DNA from: an uncultured Lachnospiraceae bacterium
Lineage (GTDB): Bacteria; Bacillota; Clostridia; Lachnospirales; Lachnospiraceae
Direction of reading: 5' to 3'
NCBI GenBank assembly: GCA_934432595.1
Contig: CAKRYR010000005.1
Span: 1 to 64,000, forward strand
DNA length: 64,000 nucleotides
Part shown: positions 61,091-64,000 of the stretch, piece by piece
How the letters are laid out: every line of letters starts with the position of its first letter
Position numbering within the stretch: position 1 is the stretch's first letter
Notes under the pieces: generated by a model
The model's database searches: none
The model's input: the letters and a program-made list of their open reading frames with translations, nothing else
Told to the model about the DNA's origin: nothing
Position numbers and translations under genes: made by a program

Positions 61091-62173
61091 ATGGCAAGAG
61101 TATATAATTTTTCAGCAGGACCAGCAGTACTTCCAGAGGAAGTATTAAAAGAGGCAGCGGCAGAAATGCTAGACTATAACGGAACAGGAATGTCTGTTAT
61201 GGAAATGAGCCATAGATCAAAAGCATTTGAAACAATAATAACAGAGGCAGAGCAAGATTTAAGGGATTTAATGAATATTCCAGATAACTATAAAGTATTG
61301 TTCTTACAAGGTGGAGCATCACAACAATTTGCGATGATACCAATGAACCTTATGAAAAATAAAGTTGCAGACTATATAGTTACAGGACAATGGGCTAAGA
61401 AAGCAGCAGCAGAAGCTAAAAAATATGGTAAAGTAAATATCGTAGCATCATCAGCAGATGAAACATTTTCATATATACCAGATTGTTCAAATCTTGATAT
61501 TGATGACGATGCAGATTATGTGTACATATGTGAAAACAATACTATATACGGAACAAAGTTTAAAGAATTACCTAATACTAAAGGAAAAACTTTAGTTGCT
61601 GACGTATCATCATGTTTCTTATCAGAACCAGTTGATGTTACAAAGTATGGTGTAATATATGGTGGTGCTCAAAAGAACGTTGGACCAGCAGGTGTTGTTA
61701 TTGTAATTATAAGAGAAGATTTGATAACTGAAGATGTTCTAGAAGGTACACCAACAATGCTTCAATATAAGACTCATGCAGATGCTAAATCATTATATAA
61801 TACTCCACCTGCATATGGAATCTATATCTGTGGTAAAGTATTTAAATGGCTTAAGAAACAAGGTGGCTTAGCTGCAATTAAAGAGTATAATGAGAAGAAA
61901 GCTAAGATATTATATGGTTTCTTAGATGAGAACAAATTATTCAAAGGTACAGTTAGAAAAGAAGATCGTTCACTTATGAATGTTCCTTTTGTAACAGGAG
62001 ATGCTGATTTGGATGCTAAGTTTGTTGCAGAAGCAAAAGCTGCAGGCTTTGAAAACTTAAAAGGACATAGAACAGTTGGTGGAATGCGTGCTAGTATTTA
62101 TAATGCAATGCCAATTGAAGGTGTGGAGAAACTTGTAGAATTTATGAGGGAATTTGAGAAAGCAAATTCATAA
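61091..62173 (+). CDS. serC: Phosphoserine aminotransferase
   Basis: This 360-residue class-V PLP enzyme converts 3-phosphohydroxypyruvate to phosphoserine. It begins RVYNFSAGPAVLPEEVL; MSVMEMSHRSKAFE, FLQGGASQQFAMIPMN and the PLP lysine in YGGAQKNVGPAGVVIVI are diagnostic. HRTVGGMRASIYNAMP is the C-terminal substrate-binding segment. ATG 61091 follows AGAAGGAGGACAAAAA. serA follows 163 bases downstream. Confidence 0.97.
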   Translation: MARVYNFSAGPAVLPEEVLKEAAAEMLDYNGTGMSVMEMSHRSKAFETIITEAEQDLRDLMNIPDNYKVLFLQGGASQQFAMIPMNLMKNKVADYIVTGQWAKKAAAEAKKYGKVNIVASSADETFSYIPDCSNLDIDDDADYVYICENNTIYGTKFKELPNTKGKTLVADVSSCFLSEPVDVTKYGVIYGGAQKNVGPAGVVIVIIREDLITEDVLEGTPTMLQYKTHADAKSLYNTPPAYGIYICGKVFKWLKKQGGLAAIKEYNEKKAKILYGFLDENKLFKGTVRKEDRSLMNVPFVTGDADLDAKFVAEAKAAGFENLKGHRTVGGMRASIYNAMPIEGVEKLVEFMREFEKANS

Positions 62174-62189
62174 TAATTTTTTGATATGT

Positions 62190-62226
62190 ATAAGATGTAT
62201 ATTGTTTTTGGCAGTATACATCTTAT
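62190..62226 (+). terminator. Hairpin between serC and serA
   Basis: ATAAGATGTATA pairs with TATACATCTTAT, loop TTGTTTTTGGCAG. The T tract is poor, so it may attenuate rather than fully stop transcription. Confidence 0.5.
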
Positions 62227-62336
62227 TATAAAAAGAAATTGAGAACTATTAGATTAGAGAATATATTAATATAAATAGTATGTTTAGAGAATAAATTGAT
62301 ATAGAAAAAATATAAAAATAGAAAAGAGGAAGTTTA

Positions 62337-63500
62337 ATGATTAAGTATAATTGCTTAAATAAAATTGCAAAATGTGGTTTAGATAATTTTGACAGTAATT
62401 ATCAAGCAACTGAAAATGTAGATGAGGCAGACGTTATTCTTGTAAGAAGTGCTGCTATGCATGATATGGAAATGTCACCAAATCTTGAAGCTATAGCAAG
62501 AGCTGGTGCAGGTGTTAACAACATTCCAATCGATGAATGTGCAAAGAAAGGTATTGTAGTATTTAACACACCAGGTGCGAATGCAAATGCTGTTAAAGAG
62601 TTAGTTATAGCAGGAATGTTACTTGCATCAAGAGATGTAGTTGGTGGAATTAACTGGGTTCAAGATAACAATGATAAAGAAGATATTGCAAAACTTGTTG
62701 AGAAAAATAAGAGTCAATTCGCAGGAAGTGAGATTCAAGGAAAGAAGATTGGTGTAATCGGTCTTGGAGCTATAGGTGTTCTTGTTGCAAATGCTGCCAA
62801 TAGATTAGGAATGACTGTATATGGTTGTGATCCATATATTTCAGTAGATGCTGCATGGAATTTATCAAGAGATATTATCCATGTAAGTGATAGAAATGAA
62901 ATTTTTAAAGAGTGTGATTATATTACAGTTCACGTTCCACTACTTGATGATACAAAACATATGATTAATAAAGAAACACTTGGAATGATGAAAGATGGAG
63001 TGGTTATTCTTAACTTTGCAAGAGATTTACTTGTAAATGATAATGATATGGAAGAAGCTTTAAAATCAGGTAAGGTTAAAAAGTATGTAACTGATTTCCC
63101 TAATGCAAGAACAGCCAATATGGAAAATGTTATTGCAATTCCTCATTTAGGAGCTTCAACATGTGAATCAGAAGATAACTGTGCTAAAATGGCTGTTAAG
63201 GAACTTCGTGATTATGTAGAATATGGTACAATTACTAATTCAGTAAACTATCCAGCATGTGATGCAGGTCCATTTACATCTGTATCACGTATTGCAATTA
63301 ATCATAAAAATATACCTAACATGCTTAGTCAATTTACAACAATTATGTCAAAAGAAGGCATTAATATTGAAAATATGACTAATAAGTCAAGAGGAGACTA
63401 TGCTTATACTGTATTAGATATTGCAAATCAAGCCGATGAGAATTTAGTTAAGGCATTAAGTGGAATAGATGGTGTTCTTAAAGTTAGAATTATAAAATAA
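62337..63500 (+). CDS. serA: D-3-phosphoglycerate dehydrogenase with C-terminal ACT domain
   Basis: This 387-residue enzyme catalyses the first step of serine synthesis. The NAD-binding motif is KKIGVIGLGAIGVLVANAA. IARAGAGVNNIPIDECAKKGI and NTPGANANAVKELVI form the substrate site, and the catalytic His is in AIPHLGASTCESEDNCA. The last 70 residues (MSKEGINIENMTNKSRGDYAYTVLDI) are an ACT domain, expected to bind serine for feedback. This short form is common in Clostridia. ATG 62337 follows AAGAGGAAGTTTA. Confidence 0.96.
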   Translation: MIKYNCLNKIAKCGLDNFDSNYQATENVDEADVILVRSAAMHDMEMSPNLEAIARAGAGVNNIPIDECAKKGIVVFNTPGANANAVKELVIAGMLLASRDVVGGINWVQDNNDKEDIAKLVEKNKSQFAGSEIQGKKIGVIGLGAIGVLVANAANRLGMTVYGCDPYISVDAAWNLSRDIIHVSDRNEIFKECDYITVHVPLLDDTKHMINKETLGMMKDGVVILNFARDLLVNDNDMEEALKSGKVKKYVTDFPNARTANMENVIAIPHLGASTCESEDNCAKMAVKELRDYVEYGTITNSVNYPACDAGPFTSVSRIAINHKNIPNMLSQFTTIMSKEGINIENMTNKSRGDYAYTVLDIANQADENLVKALSGIDGVLKVRIIK

Positions 63501-63641
63501 TTTAAATGTCACTAAGAAATAAATGCTTGGTGATGTTGAACTGTTTTGTCGTAGATAAATTATTTTGAATACGGTATGATGTACTTATTTGACAAGAGAG
63601 ACATAAGTCTTATATATATGATTATTTTTCAAGACGATATA

Positions 63642-63679
63642 TTAAGTGGTGATATTTTTCAGAAAATGTCGCCACTTAA
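63642..63679 (+). terminator. Terminator hairpin after serA
   Basis: TTAAGTGGTGA...ATTTTT pairs with AAAAT...TCGCCACTTAA, followed by TTAATTTATT. It lies between serA and the flavodoxin gene. Confidence 0.6.
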
Positions 63680-63713
63680 TTAATTTATTCACTTAAAAGT
63701 AGGAGGAGAACAT

Positions 63714-64000
63714 ATGTCGGATTATTCAAAAATTTTGGTAGCTTATTTTTCATATTCGGGTGTTACAAAAGGGATTGCAGAAAAAGTAGTAGATGTAACA
63801 GGAGCAGATATGTTCCATATTGAGACAGTAGAGCCATATTCTCAAGTATACAAAGAGGTCGTAAAGAGGTCGCAAATGGAATTAATAAGCGGTAAACGTC
63901 CAGAGATTAATGGTCACGTAGATAATATGAATGAGTATGATACTATTTTAGTATGCTTTCCAAACTGGTTGTCAACATGTCCAACGGCAGTAATGACATT
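63714..64000 (+). CDS. Flavodoxin-family protein (3' end outside window)
   Basis: ATG 63714 follows AGGAGGAGAACAT. The 95 visible residues begin KILVAYFSYSGVTKGIAEKV, the flavodoxin FMN-phosphate loop. They continue with DMFHIETVEPYSQVYKEVV, typical of the flavodoxin_4 group, and YDTILVCFPNWLSTCP, where FPNWW-type residues stack on the flavin. It is probably a stand-alone electron carrier or quinone/flavin reductase. The C-terminal part is not in the window. Confidence 0.85.
   Translation, partial: MSDYSKILVAYFSYSGVTKGIAEKVVDVTGADMFHIETVEPYSQVYKEVVKRSQMELISGKRPEINGHVDNMNEYDTILVCFPNWLSTCPTAVMT

Overview
The window is a strongly AT-rich, low-GC Gram-positive chromosome segment, most likely from a motile Clostridia/Lachnospiraceae bacterium. 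Indicators are the CIRCE-controlled groES-groEL pair, LL-diaminopimelate aminotransferase (DapL), an Ogg-type glycosylase, DUF6062, DUF6106-like and DUF6240-like proteins, an SPFH/zinc-ribbon pair, a GatCAB cluster, and relics of a chemoreceptor and a signalling membrane protein. Taxonomy is inferred from gene content only.

Layout. 1-4014 is the 3' end of an RHS-family polymorphic toxin locus: the tail of one rhs gene, then an array of decaying promoterless C-terminal 'tips', each followed by a small membrane protein that looks like its immunity gene. 4186-13404 is mainly housekeeping (DUF6062, DNA glycosylase, groES/groEL, guaB) mixed with uncharacterised genes and a chemoreceptor relic. 13893-21414 carries dCMP deaminase, a DUF1461 membrane protein, a HAD phosphatase, a large protein that joins a sigma-region-4-like helix-turn-helix through one membrane segment to BspA-type leucine-rich repeats, glyA, and a LUD-domain protein. 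21505-29738 is a mobile-element graveyard: an IS256 fragment, two IS30 relics, an ABC ATPase pseudogene, a truncated second copy of the LUD gene, and a peptidase fragment. It also holds an intact PadR/HAAS regulator pair and two tandem double-domain CPBP membrane proteins. 30010-49350 holds a DUF4300 lipoprotein, topB, dapL, the SPFH/zinc-ribbon pair, gatCAB, lipoproteins, a DUF6240 hook-length-control-like protein, a Cache-type sensor without an output domain, and purB. 49472-64000 holds a seven-FN3 GH25 lysozyme, map, a branched-chain amino-acid cluster (leuB-leuC-leuD-ilvD-ilvB), serC, serA, and the start of a flavodoxin.

The most unusual signal lies between the genes. A family of palindromic interspersed elements recurs at least seven times (4071, 15228, 33508, 38541, 43059, 52237, 60738). 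One end resembles TTGTAGTAAACAGA and the other TCGTCCCTAGAA, while the inner arms differ from copy to copy but stay complementary within each copy. Two large copies (43059-43427 and 60738-61044) have stacked end repeats on both sides, up to a 26-bp period, around a core that folds into the same multi-helix structure. Several helices show compensatory base changes, and there is a GNRA-tetraloop hairpin. A third, shortened core is at 38575-38655. I do not recognise this as a described RNA or mobile element. A second, unrelated family of about 30-bp palindromes (GTAAC...GTTAC) is also scattered through the window.

Functionally, guaB, purB, glyA, dapL, serC, serA and the leu/ilv block make this a biosynthesis-rich core region. 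It is interrupted by accessory islands: toxin/immunity, surface proteins, and IS relics.
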